From: Bathyarchaeum sp964399485
GTDB taxonomy: Archaea > Thermoproteota > Bathyarchaeia > Bathyarchaeales > Bathyarchaeaceae
Assembly (NCBI GenBank): GCA_964399485.1
Contig: CAYNQS010000002.1
Coordinates: 1-64,000 of the forward strand
DNA: 64,000 nt
Direction of reading: 5' to 3'
Part shown: in pieces, positions 50,867-60,196 of the stretch
Layout: every line of letters begins with the position of its first letter
How positions within the stretch are numbered: the stretch's first letter is position 1
The notes under the pieces: generated by a model
Databases searched by the model: none
What the model saw: only the letters and a program-made list of their open reading frames with translations
Told to the model about the DNA's origin: nothing
Made by a program: the position numbers and the translations under genes

Positions 50867-52246
50867 CTACTTCTTTTTTGCCCTTTTTGCGATTTCTTCG
50901 GCAACTATAACCCCTGAGGCAGACGCTTGGATGAGTCCTCGGCTTACTCCAGCCCCGTCGCCGATAGTGAACAGGTTCTCGATCTTTGTTTCCAGCTGAT
51001 CAGTTAACTCCAGCCTTGAGGAGTAGAATTTCACTTCGATGCCATAAAGTAAAGTGTCGTTGGAGTATACTCCGGGAGCCACTTGATCCAATGCCTGAAG
51101 CATCTCTTTAATGTCAGCCAAGTATCGGTAGGGCAACACGAAACTGAGGTCTCCGGGCGTGGCGTTCTTGAGGGTGGGAACGCATAGGCTACGTTTTATC
51201 CGCTCCTCTGTTGAGCGGCGTCCAGCCTTCAGGTCGCCTAGCCTCTGGATTATTACGCCTCCGCTGAGCAGGTTAGAGAGCCTAGCGATGTATTTTCCGT
51301 AGGCTATGGGTTCTCTGAATGGCTCCGTGAAGGAGGTACTGACAAGGATGGCGAAGTTTGTGTTTTTTGTTTTCCGTTCAGCGTAGCTCTGTCCGTTCAC
51401 GGTTAAGATGCCATTATACGATTCGGTGATTACCTCTCCTAGAGGCGCAACACAGAAGGTTCTCACATAATCGTCAAAGCACTTGGAGTGGTAAATCAGC
51501 TTGGGTTCATACAGGGTTTTCGTCAGTTCCTCCATGATGGCGGCTTGAACCTCCACCCTGACGCCCACGTCTACAGGGTTGTTCAAGGTTTTCAGACCCA
51601 AAATTTCTGCCTCAGTCTTCAACCATTCGGCGCCGATTCGCCCCGGAGCCACAATCACATATTTTCCGTAGAACTTTTCTCCCTTGCTGGTTTGAACACC
51701 TTCAACCTTGCCGTCCTTGACCAGCAGGCTCTTCACATCTGTTCTGGTGCGAATGTCAACCCTGCCTTCAAGATGACTACGCATCTTACGAAGAGTCTCA
51801 GCACACTTTTCGGTACCCATATGCCGCACTTTCTGGCTAACAAGCTTCAGCCCAGCAAAGGAAGCCTTCCGCTCAAGCTCAGCAAATTTCTCTGGACTTG
51901 CACCATAAAGATGCCTAGTCGCCCCAAACTTCAGATAAATGCTGTCAACATACTTCAACAGACCCCAAAGCTGCTTTTCAGTGCAATATTCGTTGAGCCA
52001 ACCACCAACCTCAGTGGACAAAGTAAGCTTTCCATCACTGAATGCGCCAGCGCCTCCCCAACCAGCCAACAGGGAGCAGGGGTCACAGTTTACGCACCCT
52101 AAACCTCTACTGGCAGGGCATTTGCGCCGATCAATATCTGGACCCTTATCCAACATTAGAATACTGAGGGCTGTTTTGTCAGCTAGTTCAAGAGCAGAGA
52201 ATATTCCAGCTGGACCAGCGCCCACTATTATGACGTCGAAATTCAT
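50867..52246 (-). CDS. FAD-dependent oxidoreductase (COG2509-like)
   Basis: About 459 residues from ATG 52246, with GGAGGAAA eight bases upstream. Rossmann FAD motif VIIVGAGPAGIFSALELA begins at the N-terminus. A cysteine-rich CPASRGLGCVNCDPCSLLAGWGGAGAFSDGKL and a C-terminal FTIGDGAGVSRGLIQASASG complete the FAD site. These uncharacterised dehydrogenases may act on lipids or quinone-type substrates; the CxxC-rich loop could be redox active. Substrate unknown. Confidence 0.82.
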   Translation of the reverse strand: MNFDVIIVGAGPAGIFSALELADKTALSILMLDKGPDIDRRKCPASRGLGCVNCDPCSLLAGWGGAGAFSDGKLTLSTEVGGWLNEYCTEKQLWGLLKYVDSIYLKFGATRHLYGASPEKFAELERKASFAGLKLVSQKVRHMGTEKCAETLRKMRSHLEGRVDIRTRTDVKSLLVKDGKVEGVQTSKGEKFYGKYVIVAPGRIGAEWLKTEAEILGLKTLNNPVDVGVRVEVQAAIMEELTKTLYEPKLIYHSKCFDDYVRTFCVAPLGEVITESYNGILTVNGQSYAERKTKNTNFAILVSTSFTEPFREPIAYGKYIARLSNLLSGGVIIQRLGDLKAGRRSTEERIKRSLCVPTLKNATPGDLSFVLPYRYLADIKEMLQALDQVAPGVYSNDTLLYGIEVKFYSSRLELTDQLETKIENLFTIGDGAGVSRGLIQASASGVIVAEEIAKRAKKK

Positions 52247-52399
52247 CAAGGGTTTCCTCCGGAAGTCCAAAACTACATAGAATAAGTGCCATATATGTGT
52301 TAGCTGTGAAAAGTTTAGACAGATTGAAACTTAAAAAAGGCTTTCATTCACCCATGAATACAAGGACAACATTGAAAAGAATTGAAAAACTTTCTAGGT

Positions 52400-52759
52400 T
52401 CAACTCTTGTTTTCTTCTTTTCTGAGGGTTTTTTCCATAAGTTTCCGGAGGATGGGGGCAGCTTCCTGTTCGCTGACGGTTTTGGTGAAAACTGAAACTA
52501 AAGCGATTTTTTTCGTGTTTTTGGCGAGAAGTTCAGCTAGAACGCGGGCAATCATGATGTTTCTGTCTCCGAGCAGGATTGAGGAGAGGGGGGGTCCAAC
52601 CAGTTTCTGCTGCTGGGGTAATGCTATAGCCAAGGTGCCCAGCCGGTCTTCGCCTTCACTCAGAAACAGTTGGTTCGCGTTTTCTGTTTCAATGTGAAGG
52701 GCAAGAAAAGTCGTGTCTCTTTCAACCAGTTTTTCTTTAACAATCTTGGCTCGTGGCAA
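52400..52759 (-). CDS. conserved archaeal protein, possibly proteasome-assembly-chaperone-like
   Basis: 119 residues, mixed alpha/beta: FLALHIETENANQLFLSEG, LGTLAIALP, SSILLGDRNIMIARVLAELLAKNTKKIALVSVFT. The last segment resembles the helix-strand of proteasome assembly chaperone 3/4-type proteins (GDRN...a..LAE...k), so a PbaB-like role is possible, but this is weak. No catalytic motif seen. Stands alone between the FAD protein and the Clp1 unit. Confidence 0.5.
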   Translation of the reverse strand: MPRAKIVKEKLVERDTTFLALHIETENANQLFLSEGEDRLGTLAIALPQQQKLVGPPLSSILLGDRNIMIARVLAELLAKNTKKIALVSVFTKTVSEQEAAPILRKLMEKTLRKEENKS

Positions 52760-52905
52760 CCGCGACTCTCCGTGGCTACCTAATGCTCTGTTAACCTTCT
52801 ATTTAGGATTTTCAAACAGAACCTGTAGGAAAGCCTCTGGGCAAAAATTGTCCACTCAAGGCTTTGCCCATCCCAGATGAACAGAAGTTTAGGTAACAGG
52901 AAGTT

Positions 52906-54192
52906 TTACAGAAGATAGCTGGAGTAGACTGTACTTAACCCGATCTCCCTACAGTTTTTGTCCAGTTTTATCTGACCGAAACACAGCGTAGACACTCTCT
53001 CGCTTACAGGAGTATAGACTTTCAGGGCTCTTCGTTTGTAGTCAACTCCATCCAAGATGCCGATCCCCAAAAATTTATCCTCTCCAACTTTCATCCCCAC
53101 AAGCAAGCCCTCCTCGTCTCCCTCCCGTATCAATTTAACCCTTTTTCCGAAGTATTCCTCGACAGCTTTAATCTGCTCTTCAGTAACCGCTTTACTTTTA
53201 GGTAAAACAACGAAGAAAGCAGCAACGGTTTCTTCGGCGTAGACAGGTCTCGTTCCCAGCAGATTCCCCAACGTTTCCAAACGTTTACGAGGTAATGGAC
53301 CGCCAGCCCCAAAAATAGAGCATTCAACTTTGATCCAGCTAAGAGAAAACGACTGCGTCTTGGCTCCTTTCAGATACTTCTTATAGCTGAGCTCCCGCAG
53401 AAGCCTCCTTTTCTCTCTGCTCCGAGGCTGAATCAGCTGCGGAGAGTCTATAACCAAAACCTTGACGCCATGCAAGGAGTCCAGAATGGGGGTTAACTCG
53501 TTACTTCGTTGCATTCCAACAACAGCGCTTGGACCAACTTTTTCCGCCAACCGAACTTTATATGCGGCTGCCTCTTCTCCTTCAACCCAACCGTCGGTGT
53601 TTATGACCAGAAGATCCGCGCCTGCCTCTATCGCACTGTCTTTCAGCCGGATTAAGCCCTCAATAACTTTGTTTATTGCCCCACTTGGACTCGTCGACCC
53701 CACAAAAACCGCGTCTTGAGCATCAATATCGAAGAGATCCTTCACCGGCTCAGTTACGAAATTGAATCCCACAGTTGAGGGAGGACCCACATCAGACTGC
53801 CCCAAATCAGCGTCGATAACGCCTGTTCTCCACTTACTCGTCACCGCTTCATTCACAAGGAAGGTACAGAAGCTTGTCTTCCCCGAGTCCATGCCGCCTA
53901 CAACCATGACAGTTACAGGTTTATCTAGAGACAGAATCTCCTTTGCGGCGTCCTCCCCTGAGGAGGGAACATTTCCCTCGTCAACTTCGTTGACAGAAGC
54001 ACCTTCCCCAAGCATCAATTCAACAGTAACCCTTTTTTTCACCCAGAGGGGCAGCCGTTTCCCTTCCCGGACCACCAGCTTCTCCTTGATTCTAAGAGGC
54101 GCCCCCAGAACGCTTAGCTTACCGGAGAGGAGACTCACTGAAGCAGGTCCATCAACCAGCAAAATCTTTCCTTCATCAACGATACGCTTCAT
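52906..54192 (-). CDS. Clp1/Grc3-family polynucleotide 5'-kinase
   Basis: 428 residues. P-loop GGMDSGKTSF (Walker A 99-106), lid and Walker-B-like VIDADLGQSDVGPPSTVGF, then NTDGWVEG. An N-terminal beta domain (LLVDGPASVSLLSG) and a C-terminal beta domain (FLGIGILDGVDYKRRALKVYTP) match Clp1. Archaeal members phosphorylate RNA or DNA 5'-hydroxyl ends, with likely roles in tRNA or RNA repair. Four-base overlap with the upstream RuvC-like gene. Confidence 0.88.
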   Translation of the reverse strand: MKRIVDEGKILLVDGPASVSLLSGKLSVLGAPLRIKEKLVVREGKRLPLWVKKRVTVELMLGEGASVNEVDEGNVPSSGEDAAKEILSLDKPVTVMVVGGMDSGKTSFCTFLVNEAVTSKWRTGVIDADLGQSDVGPPSTVGFNFVTEPVKDLFDIDAQDAVFVGSTSPSGAINKVIEGLIRLKDSAIEAGADLLVINTDGWVEGEEAAAYKVRLAEKVGPSAVVGMQRSNELTPILDSLHGVKVLVIDSPQLIQPRSREKRRLLRELSYKKYLKGAKTQSFSLSWIKVECSIFGAGGPLPRKRLETLGNLLGTRPVYAEETVAAFFVVLPKSKAVTEEQIKAVEEYFGKRVKLIREGDEEGLLVGMKVGEDKFLGIGILDGVDYKRRALKVYTPVSERVSTLCFGQIKLDKNCREIGLSTVYSSYLL

Positions 54193-54845
54193 TCAACATT
54201 CCTCCTCGAAATCACTCGACCGTTTCTTCCCGCGATTTTGATGGCTGAAACAGCGTCCTTTAGCACTCGGCGGTTCACAGACTTGTTGGTTAGCCTGCTT
54301 GTCCCCGCCTCACTGACTATCTCCACCAAAGTCTCTTCTGGCAGAGCTTTATCCAGTGAATCTAGTAAAGTTTGTGTGTATTCAGGAGGTCCGTTACCCA
54401 CCCGCACCACTTTAACCTCGGCTGGAAACCTATTCAGGCTGTCTACAACAAGATGCGAAGCCTCGTCTACGTTTGAGGAGGTCAGCGTTGCTAGGACTTT
54501 GCTGTCGCCTAGAATAGCTATGCCGTAGGTTTTACCGGGGTCCACTCCAACAACGACCTTTTCGTAGCCCTGTTTTCCTTGAACAATCAGAATTGCCTCG
54601 TCTACAGCGGTTTCAGGGTTCGAGTCCTGCCCGAAAATCAGAATCTGGGGGTGCGAAACCTGATGGCTCTCCTCTTCTGTGGTTAGGACAACCTTGATGT
54701 GTAGTGGAATAGGGTCCCAAGGTTTCAGACTCAAGAAGGGCAACCTCTTTCTATTCAGTTCTGTCACCAGTTGGTAATAGGCTCTTCCGTTAACAGTTGC
54801 AACAGCTATTTTTGCCTTCAGGAGATTACACCTTCCAAGTTCCAC
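54189..54845 (-). CDS. RuvC/YqgF-like RNase H-fold protein (COG2433-like)
   Basis: 218 residues. Start of the fold is VVVGVDPGKTYGIAIL, with the first catalytic-type aspartate, followed by a helix and strand VKVVRVGNGPPEYTQ and IVSEAGTSRLT, with an EAGTS acidic motif. It lacks the N-terminal ~100-residue DUF460 context seen in longer COG2433 proteins. Coupled by ATGA with the Clp1 gene, suggesting work on nucleic-acid ends. Activity not established. Confidence 0.7.
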   Translation of the reverse strand: MELGRCNLLKAKIAVATVNGRAYYQLVTELNRKRLPFLSLKPWDPIPLHIKVVLTTEEESHQVSHPQILIFGQDSNPETAVDEAILIVQGKQGYEKVVVGVDPGKTYGIAILGDSKVLATLTSSNVDEASHLVVDSLNRFPAEVKVVRVGNGPPEYTQTLLDSLDKALPEETLVEIVSEAGTSRLTNKSVNRRVLKDAVSAIKIAGRNGRVISRRNVE

Positions 54846-55013
54846 GCATAAGAAACAATCGATTAAAGAATTGAGAGAGATGTGCCTGCATGACCTTGAA
54901 CCCTGCGTGTCTCTCCTCTCCTTCTTCTCCGCTTAAATATGTTACGAAACATTCTTTACTGAAAAATCTAGGCAGAGAGAAGGCTTATAATTCCTGAGGC
55001 TATACTTCGCTTC

Positions 55014-55718
55014 TTGTGCACAGCATTGCCAAATTTCATTCCAACGGGTTGCATTTCGCTTGACAAACTGCTAGGAGGAGGATTCCCCACCGACAGTGTC
55101 TCCCTCATCTACGGAGAGGCGGAAACAGGCAAAACCTCTCTCGCTGTTCAATGCGCAGTTAATTGCGCACGGAGAGGCAGCAAGTCCCTGTTCATAGACA
55201 CGGATGGAACCTTCTCTTATGAGCGGCTGTCACAGATAGCTGAGTACGATTACAGGAAAATCTCCCCCCTCCTAATCATAATGAGACCAACAACATTTCA
55301 GGAACAGTCCAGAGCAATGGATCAGCTTGAAAAGGTCATAACCAACAAATTTGGGCTGATAATCATCGACACGGTCACATCATTATATCGCGTTGAACTT
55401 GATGACACAGAAGAAACGTATGCTGCGAACCGAGAGTTGAATAGGCAACTGGCGGTTTTGACCCAGATTACCAAAACTTGTGGAGTGGCAACGCTGGTTA
55501 TTAGTCAGGTGAGAAGTGTTCCTTTTGGAGAAACGGTTGAAATGAAGCCTGTGGCAACACGGGTTCTGAATTACTGGTCAGAAGTTGTTCTTGACATGAA
55601 GCAAACAGGGCAAACACGGGTCATAAAGGTTCTCCGCGAAAAACATCCATCAATAAGAGGAACAGGATTCATTTACGTCAATATAGAAAGCACAGGAATA
55701 ACAGATTACAGACGCTAG
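55014..55718 (+). CDS. radB: RadB recombinase paralogue
   Basis: 234 residues; no N-terminal HhH domain, hence RadB rather than RadA. Walker A GEAETGKTS (34-42), Walker B LIIIDTVTSL, and TLVISQVRSVPFGETVEMKPV in the L2 region. Regulates RadA and homologous recombination in euryarchaeal-type lineages. Start is TTG 55014; TTATAAT about 30 bases upstream suggests a leaderless message. Confidence 0.9.
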   Translation: MCTALPNFIPTGCISLDKLLGGGFPTDSVSLIYGEAETGKTSLAVQCAVNCARRGSKSLFIDTDGTFSYERLSQIAEYDYRKISPLLIIMRPTTFQEQSRAMDQLEKVITNKFGLIIIDTVTSLYRVELDDTEETYAANRELNRQLAVLTQITKTCGVATLVISQVRSVPFGETVEMKPVATRVLNYWSEVVLDMKQTGQTRVIKVLREKHPSIRGTGFIYVNIESTGITDYRR

Positions 55719-55746
55719 AGTTATTTTCCTCCAGTAAGAAATAGGG

Positions 55747-56301
55747 ATGAGAAAAATGACGGAAATAATGATTACCATCGCCGCTGCCCTATGGTTCATT
55801 TTCCCAGCTTACTGCGCCAACGCAGCACCCGTGATCTTCGGCGGTGGACAGCCCATAGATTTCGGCAAACGTTTCTTTGATGGCAAACCACTACTGGGCT
55901 CCCACAAGACAGTTAGAGGCTTCTTTGCAGGTCTTATTGTAGGAACACTGGTTGGTTTAGTGCAAACTCTCCTCTTTGAGCAGGTTCTTTTTCAGTATAA
56001 CACTCAGTTTCAATACAGTATACTCCTTGGTTTTGTGCTGTCTCTGGGAGCTTTGACAGGCGACCTCGTAGAGTCCTTTGTTAAGCGGCGGCTAAACCGT
56101 GCTCCCGGCAGCTCCCTTCCAGTAGCGGATCAGATTGACTTCATATTAGGGGCTTTCCTCTTTTCCATTCCATTTTCGCCCCCCTCCTTGACAGCGGCTC
56201 TGATAATCCTTCTGATAACGATTCCCATACACTTGTTAACAAACTTGGGGGCTGATCTTTTGAACATGAAAAACAAAGGAAAAACAGTTGATGCTACATA
56301 G
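55747..56301 (+). CDS. carS: CDP-archaeol synthase
   Basis: 184 residues, mostly hydrophobic with about five transmembrane segments. The DUF46/CarS signature GSHKTVRGFFAGLIVGT and DLVESFVKRRLNRAPGSSLPVADQIDF are complete. Transfers CMP from CTP to digeranylgeranylglyceryl phosphate, a step in archaeal membrane-lipid synthesis. An ATG three codons in is also possible (SD GGGATGAG). Confidence 0.93.
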   Translation: MRKMTEIMITIAAALWFIFPAYCANAAPVIFGGGQPIDFGKRFFDGKPLLGSHKTVRGFFAGLIVGTLVGLVQTLLFEQVLFQYNTQFQYSILLGFVLSLGALTGDLVESFVKRRLNRAPGSSLPVADQIDFILGAFLFSIPFSPPSLTAALIILLITIPIHLLTNLGADLLNMKNKGKTVDAT

Positions 56302-56327
56302 TTTTGGCGTGCAGCATGTGTAGAGTG

Positions 56328-56765
56328 CTAGGCTAAACCGAATTTGGATAACAGACCGTTTTCAATAAGAATGTAGGCTATAATGAGCAGAACACAGCCA
56401 ACCAGAAGAAGTTGGTATGCTTGGCGAGGGCTATAGGCATATTTGGTGCTTCGATATGCCGTGAGAAAGCCCGCGAACCCTATAGCACCGAATATCATGA
56501 CCAGCAAAGTCTCTGTGAAGATGAATTGAATATTTAGAGAGGGATAAAAGACATATAGTTTAGAACCTGAAAAAACACCAGCTGCGGGGATATTGGGGTC
56601 AGGGTTCATGATGCTATAGAGTCCTCCGCCCATCAGAAATAAGGCGAAGGCTACAGCTAAGATGCCTACAACGAATAGGGAGGGCTTAGAAGTTAATATT
56701 CTCTCGTAGGTTTTCTGCAACCAAAAGGCAAACGAGGAAATCTGTTTACTAAACCACTTCGACAT
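56328..56765 (-). CDS. membrane protein, three to four transmembrane segments
   Basis: 145 residues. Amphipathic N-terminus (FSKQISSFAFWLQKTYERIL), then segments at LFVVGILAVAFALFLMGGGLYS, IQFIFTETLLVMIFGAIGFAGFL and YQLLLVGCVLLIIAYILIENGLL, with a PDPNIPAAGVFSG loop outside. Family not recognised; similar proteins occur in other archaea near secretion or membrane genes only as hypotheticals. It ends next to the truncated copy of the topA-linked zinc gene. Confidence 0.55.
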   Translation of the reverse strand: MSKWFSKQISSFAFWLQKTYERILTSKPSLFVVGILAVAFALFLMGGGLYSIMNPDPNIPAAGVFSGSKLYVFYPSLNIQFIFTETLLVMIFGAIGFAGFLTAYRSTKYAYSPRQAYQLLLVGCVLLIIAYILIENGLLSKFGLA

Positions 56766-56768
56766 AGC

Positions 56769-56867
56769 TCATCCATCCGTGCTCTTCAATAAACTCTCCG
56801 CAACTTCTTTTGCCCAACATCCAGTGTATGCATTCTCAACAAGCTCTTTTAAATATTCCTTCCGCAT
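56769..56867 (-). pseudogene. Truncated duplicate of the zinc protein at 60865
   Basis: A 32-residue frame (MRKEYLKELVENAYTGCW and on to the end) matches the last ~32 residues of the 60865 gene. A 35-base core (56800-56834) is identical to 60896-60930, and about 88 of 100 bases match overall by eye. The 5' half with the zinc cysteines is missing. It marks the left border of a ~4.1-kb island. Confidence 0.8.
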
Positions 56868-57025
56868 CTAGGGTGCATCTTGAACTTTCAGGATGTACAA
56901 AGATCATTGTTGAATGTTATCTGCTGATCGGGGCAGTTTCTAAGATTCTGGGGCACATAGAACTCGAAACTACAAGGAATAATTACTATGACTGTTTACA
57001 GGAGAATACTCCAATTAGAATCTGG

Positions 57026-57346
57026 TTAATCTTTTGTTTCCCATGTAGTAAGAAGTTCTTCCCTGCTTTCATGCATTGCTTGTGCTTGTTTTTTCTCCAT
57101 TTTAATTAGCAAGTCTAATGCTTCTTCAAAAGGCAATGCAGAAAATATTGTATGGTCTTTAGAGACTAATCCTTTAGTTTGCAGATTCTTTAAGCTATCA
57201 CAAATTTTTTTTCTGCTAAAATTCAAAGCTTTAGCTAAGTTCACACCTTTTTCTGGACCTTTCTTCGCAAGATAAACATATACCTCTGCGTCCATTCTTT
57301 TTATTCCAAGACTGACCAGTGCTTTTATCACTCGTTCTAGACTCAA
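57026..57346 (-). CDS. small TrmB-type winged-helix protein
   Basis: 106 residues from TTG. TrmB-type N-terminal domain only: VIKALVSLGIKRMDAEVYVYLAKKGPEKGVNLAKALNFSRKKICDSLKNLQTKGLV, then a coiled tail (LLIKMEKKQAQAMHESREELLTTW). The effector domain is absent. Its HTH resembles the N-terminus of the 58113 protein, so the two may compete for sites or dimerise. Confidence 0.7.
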   Translation of the reverse strand: MSLERVIKALVSLGIKRMDAEVYVYLAKKGPEKGVNLAKALNFSRKKICDSLKNLQTKGLVSKDHTIFSALPFEEALDLLIKMEKKQAQAMHESREELLTTWETKD

Positions 57347-57423
57347 TTATCCACATCCTTTTTGATAATGAAACTAAAGAAAAAGAGGAGATTACGATAT
57401 AATGCCAGGTTTGCACTTGATAA

Positions 57424-57960
57424 TTAGTGGGGCACCAAGAGGTATGCTTCCATTGGATCACCTGTTGTAAATTCGAGAACCAGAGTCCATCCTTGATAGT
57501 CTCCATCACCATGCCAAACTCCTTTCTGAGTTACGTCTAATGGAAATGGCATGCCAGCCATTGGTCCAGATGGCATAACTCCGAAAACGCCTCTTGTAAT
57601 TACTATTCCCTTGAATGTTCCACCACCAAAATCTAGATTTCCCTCAGATATTGCCATTCCTTCTCCAGTGATTGAGTTTAATCTATAGGTAGTAGTGCCT
57701 AGAGGCCCAGGTTGTTTTTCTAAATATATGCTGTCCCCTTCGATGATATAGGTTGTAAATCCAAGTTTAGCCTTGACAATGTATAGAGCGCCTTTCGTGC
57801 AGATTTCTATTATTTCACCGGCAGGGGCTTCTCGTGTGATAGTAACAGGAATTTTCTTTCTTCCATTATAGCTAAATGCTTGTGCTGATCCAACAATTGA
57901 AGCTGCTACCACTACTACTAATAGTAGAGTAGTGGCTACAGAGAATGCTTTTTTATTCAT
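57424..57960 (-). CDS. secreted protein of unknown function
   Basis: 178 residues. Signal peptide (AFSVATTLLLVVVVAASIVGSAQA) with an AQA cleavage site. The mature protein is beta-rich (GDSIYLEKQPGPLGTTTYRLNSITGEG, then GGTFKGIVITRGVFGVM). Strong SD GAGGAGGTG precedes the ATG. Divergent from the large TrmB protein, so possibly its target. Family not recognised. Confidence 0.65.
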   Translation of the reverse strand: MNKKAFSVATTLLLVVVVAASIVGSAQAFSYNGRKKIPVTITREAPAGEIIEICTKGALYIVKAKLGFTTYIIEGDSIYLEKQPGPLGTTTYRLNSITGEGMAISEGNLDFGGGTFKGIVITRGVFGVMPSGPMAGMPFPLDVTQKGVWHGDGDYQGWTLVLEFTTGDPMEAYLLVPH

Positions 57961-58112
57961 TCTTATTTCACCTCCTCCTCATGGATTACTCCTCTAATGG
58001 GTTAACCGGAAATGCGGTTCCGATCATCGAAAATTAGTTAAAGCTACAAGTCATACTTCAAATTGGGTTGGTTACAGGTGTGACCACCCAGAATAATTTG
58101 ATGTGACTTGAA

Positions 58113-60185
58113 TTGAAGAAGGGGACTATCGAAAGTACCCTAAGGGATTTTGGGTTAACCGAGAAAGAGGTAGAGGTATACATTTTCTTGGGGAAACGAG
58201 GTGCCCTAAAAGGAGGAGATATAACTAAACAATTGATGATGCATAAGGGTCAGGTTTATCGAACATTAAAGAGCCTCCAAAAGAAGGGGTTAGTAGAAGC
58301 CACTCTTGAATATCCAGCTCGTTACACCGCTGTTCCATTTGCGAAGTTAATTGATTCATTTATTAAATCTAAACGAGAAGAAGTGGAGCATATAGAAAAA
58401 ACAAAGAAAGATTTGCTTTCTGACTGGGAAAAGATTAGTCAAATTGAACTTGATTCTTCGTTAGAAAAGTTTTCTGTGATTGAGGGAACAAAGAAAATCT
58501 TCAACAAAGTGTTAGAGATGATCAAGGAGACTAATAGTCAATTTTCGATGGCATCAACTGTTACTGATATATTTCGAGCTGATCGGTTTGGAGTGTTTGA
58601 TTATGTTAATAACCAGCATATAAAATCTAAGATTCAATTTCGTTTTCTCACTCAATTGTCAAAGCAGAATTTGAAGGCAATAAAAATTTTTAAATCGAAA
58701 CTGAAGCCTATACTTGATTTTAGAGGGAGAAATCCCACTTTAGGTTTAACTGCGTTTTCTAGAATGGCTATAAGAGATAATGACGAAATTCTTCTCTTCC
58801 TTTCGGATGAGGATGATCAATCTTCTAAAAAAGGAAAGGAAGTTTGTCTTTGTACAAACTGTAAAGCAATAATTCAAGCTTATTCAGGTGTTTTTGAGGA
58901 TCTATGGCAAGATTCACTAGACATAGAACAACTCATAGCTGAGATTGAAACGGGAAAGTCTTCACCAAAAACCAAAATTATCAAAGATCCAACATTTGCA
59001 AAAAAGAGTTACTATGAAATAGTAAACTCTGCCAATGAGGAGATCTTGATAGTCACTTCTTCTGAAGGTTTAATTAGACTATCGAAAAACACTTCACAAC
59101 TTGAAGAGTGGTCCACAAGAGGAGTTTCCATTAGAATCATGGCTCCAATTGTAAATGAAAACTTGGATGTTACCCAGCAACTTTTGAAGTGGTGTGAGAT
59201 CAGGCATGTTCCTCTAGGCTATTTTGAAACAACAATCATCGATGGACATCACCTTTTTCAATTTAGACCTTCTTCACCACGAAGAGTATCACAGGAAATG
59301 TCGTATTTTGAGAGTGCCTTTTACACTAATGACCTTGAATATATTCAAAAAACAAAAAAAGTGCTTTCGGACATTTGGAGAAAAACTCGAACTCCATCAT
59401 CTGCTCCAATTGGGTCAATTACTAAATCTCTAAAAGATCGGTCTGAATCATTGATTGGGCATCATTCTTTAGTAAAAAAGACAAGTTTCAAGCGAAACAT
59501 GAAATATAATCAAAGAGGAGAAATTTGTGAAAAGGATGTGCTGGATAAAATCGCAAAAGAAAAGAAACTCTCTAGCAAATATAAGGGAAATTGGTTCGAT
59601 GTTACAAGGTTTTTCGGTAGTAGTGCTGCAGCAGTTATCCATCCTCCTAAAAGTTTTAATTTACCTGATATGACAGTTTTTGCTACCCATAATGATGAAG
59701 ATTCTTCTTTTGGTGCTGAGAATTGGTTACTTTTTTGGTTATGGCAAAAAGTCAAGGAAGGCTTCTATTACGTTCCAGTTGCTTTGGTTTTAGACAACCC
59801 AAAAACTTTGGCTTTTAGGAAAGCAGTTTTTTCAGGTTTTCCTGTAGAGAATAATATTTTGGTAGTTAAAAAAGAGGAAATTCAAGTTAGAGCAAAGGGA
59901 AAAACTCTCTTTGCAGGTTGGACTAGACCAATACCGCTTGGGTTCTCAGAGTATATCGTACCGCCTTCATGTTTGCTCTTTGAGGGATATGGTGATGTTA
60001 AATCTGGCATGTTAACTAATGTTGCTCTTTCAGGTCGAGGACAAGAGAGATGGTTTAATTCTTTTGATGCTTTTGTTTCCTTTTTCCATCCTCAGTCAAA
60101 ATATGTGGGGTCTGGGACAGAAGGATTTATTGAAAGAGATGCAGTGCTTATTTCAATTCCTCCACAACCAGATGTGGAGACTTAG
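58113..60185 (+). CDS. giant TrmB-like regulator with two PLD-like and one novel C-terminal domain
   Basis: 690 residues from TTG 58113. Residues 1-110 are a TrmB winged helix and coiled linker (LRDFGLTEKEVEVYIFLGKRGALKGGDITKQLMMHKGQVYRTLKSL). Residues ~115-270 (DSSLEKFSVIEGTKKIFNKV) and ~290-430 (SYYEIVNSANEEILIVTSSEGLIR...GVSIRIMAPIVNENLDV) look like two consecutive TrmB effector (PLD-like) domains. Residues ~460-690 (KYNQRGEICEKDVLDKIAKEK ... VYFVP...LVLDNPKTLAFRKAVFSG) are not recognised. CxxC at CLCTNC may bind metal. TrmB proteins are usually ~270 residues, so this architecture is unusual. Confidence 0.7.
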   Translation: MKKGTIESTLRDFGLTEKEVEVYIFLGKRGALKGGDITKQLMMHKGQVYRTLKSLQKKGLVEATLEYPARYTAVPFAKLIDSFIKSKREEVEHIEKTKKDLLSDWEKISQIELDSSLEKFSVIEGTKKIFNKVLEMIKETNSQFSMASTVTDIFRADRFGVFDYVNNQHIKSKIQFRFLTQLSKQNLKAIKIFKSKLKPILDFRGRNPTLGLTAFSRMAIRDNDEILLFLSDEDDQSSKKGKEVCLCTNCKAIIQAYSGVFEDLWQDSLDIEQLIAEIETGKSSPKTKIIKDPTFAKKSYYEIVNSANEEILIVTSSEGLIRLSKNTSQLEEWSTRGVSIRIMAPIVNENLDVTQQLLKWCEIRHVPLGYFETTIIDGHHLFQFRPSSPRRVSQEMSYFESAFYTNDLEYIQKTKKVLSDIWRKTRTPSSAPIGSITKSLKDRSESLIGHHSLVKKTSFKRNMKYNQRGEICEKDVLDKIAKEKKLSSKYKGNWFDVTRFFGSSAAAVIHPPKSFNLPDMTVFATHNDEDSSFGAENWLLFWLWQKVKEGFYYVPVALVLDNPKTLAFRKAVFSGFPVENNILVVKKEEIQVRAKGKTLFAGWTRPIPLGFSEYIVPPSCLLFEGYGDVKSGMLTNVALSGRGQERWFNSFDAFVSFFHPQSKYVGSGTEGFIERDAVLISIPPQPDVET

Positions 60186-60196
60186 TTCTCAGTATC

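Noticed and set aside
57231..57512. Minus-strand frame of 93 codons between small TrmB and secreted gene
   Set aside because: Overlaps both genes in another frame; no SD or conserved pattern.
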